Shown here: in pieces, positions 63,581 through 64,000 of the stretch | Layout: every line of letters starts with the position of its first letter | Numbering within the stretch: the first letter of the stretch is position 1 | Source of the DNA: Anniella stebbinsi | Taxonomy: Eukaryota; Chordata; Lepidosauria; Squamata; Anniellidae | Assembly: GCA_029215795.1 (NCBI GenBank) | Contig: JARDYH010000002.1 | Location: forward strand, 46,422,001-46,486,000 | Length of the DNA: 64,000 nt | Reading direction: 5' to 3' | Position numbers and translations under genes: made by a program | Notes under the pieces: model-generated | Database searches by the model: none | What the model was told of the DNA's origin: nothing | Seen by the model: the letters and a program-made list of their open reading frames with translations, nothing else

Positions 63581-64000
63581 GGTGGGGGTACAGAACCTCA
63601 GACCCACAGGTCAGATCTGGACCAGCTGGGGTCCCACTCTGGCTCTCCATCCCCCCTGGCTCCACCTCCTTTCACCTAACTACCAATCAGTCGGTGGGGT
63701 TTTCTTTTGCGGGGTTTTTTTGTTGTTGTTGTTCTTTGTTTTGTTTTGGCTATGGTGCAGTTTCTCTCCATCCACTCTGCAATTCTAAACGGTTGAAATG
63801 CCTTAGAACTTCTTCAGATGAGTATTATATTGCACGCTTGTGACTGGCCACTCACAGATCTTCATGGCTCATTTTGATGACGCAGTGATCCTCCCGCGTG
63901 CCTCCTGCTCCATTTCCTGGGTTTAGTGATATAAAGAAAGGTTCAGAATAGCCGATTCTTCTGATACACAGCGCTATTTCCTGCTGTGTGTAGGAGAAGT
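63581..64000. other. Unclassified noncoding DNA to the window end
   Basis: No supportable gene. No MEF2C exon or 3' UTR could be recognised at this edge. Confidence 0.35.

Noticed and set aside
57000..64000. Possible MEF2C 3' UTR at the right edge
   Set aside because: Expected from human gene order, but I could not recognise any MEF2C coding or UTR sequence; mobile-element expansion may have pushed it beyond the window.

Overview
This is vertebrate nuclear DNA, most probably from a squamate reptile (lizard or snake). It has no dense, intron-free gene packing. It carries CpG islands and many microsatellites. Its interspersed repeats are those I associate with squamates: a Sauria-type tRNA SINE, a second tRNA SINE ending in a TTCCTATG repeat, CR1/L2-like LINE ends, many palindromic MITEs, an L1-clade LINE and a tyrosine-recombinase (Ngaro/DIRS-type) retrotransposon.

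The anchor is a microRNA gene. A complete precursor of miR-9, of the MIR9-2 type, lies on the minus strand at 1928-2014. It differs at two positions from the human precursor as I remember it. In mammals this gene sits in the long noncoding RNA MIR9-2HG (LINC00461), between TMEM161B and MEF2C. The first ~36 kb is therefore read as the minus-strand host-transcript region. It is poor in recognisable retrotransposons, holds several CpG-rich blocks (about 3.0-3.7, 13.3-14.0, 15.9-16.3, 21.5-22.8 and 31.2-32.0 kb), and has plausible minus-strand splice donors at 22314, 30522 and 31694. The 21.5-22.8 kb island is the best promoter candidate. No protein-coding exon of an ordinary cellular gene could be supported anywhere.

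From ~36 kb to the right end the window is a mosaic of nested mobile elements. A ~6.15 kb Ngaro-like element (43218-49363) encodes Gag with a Cys/His zinc-binding region, reverse transcriptase, RNase H, tyrosine recombinase and an SGNH hydrolase. It has split a tRNA SINE in two and is inactivated by stops, frameshifts and loss of the reverse transcriptase catalytic box. A 4.3 kb L1 (51033-55328), flanked by a perfect 15-bp target-site duplication, has inserted into a palindromic DNA element; its ORF2 is open apart from one stop codon. A MITE sits inside a Sauria-type SINE (41742-42094). Two ~190-bp inverted units form a striking palindrome array (56088-56560). Several short palindromic families recur, at least one with hAT-like 8-bp duplications.

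The functional content is one conserved neural microRNA gene with its noncoding host and regulatory DNA on the left, and decayed or recently dead transposable elements on the right. Family names and comparisons with other species come from memory, not a database search.
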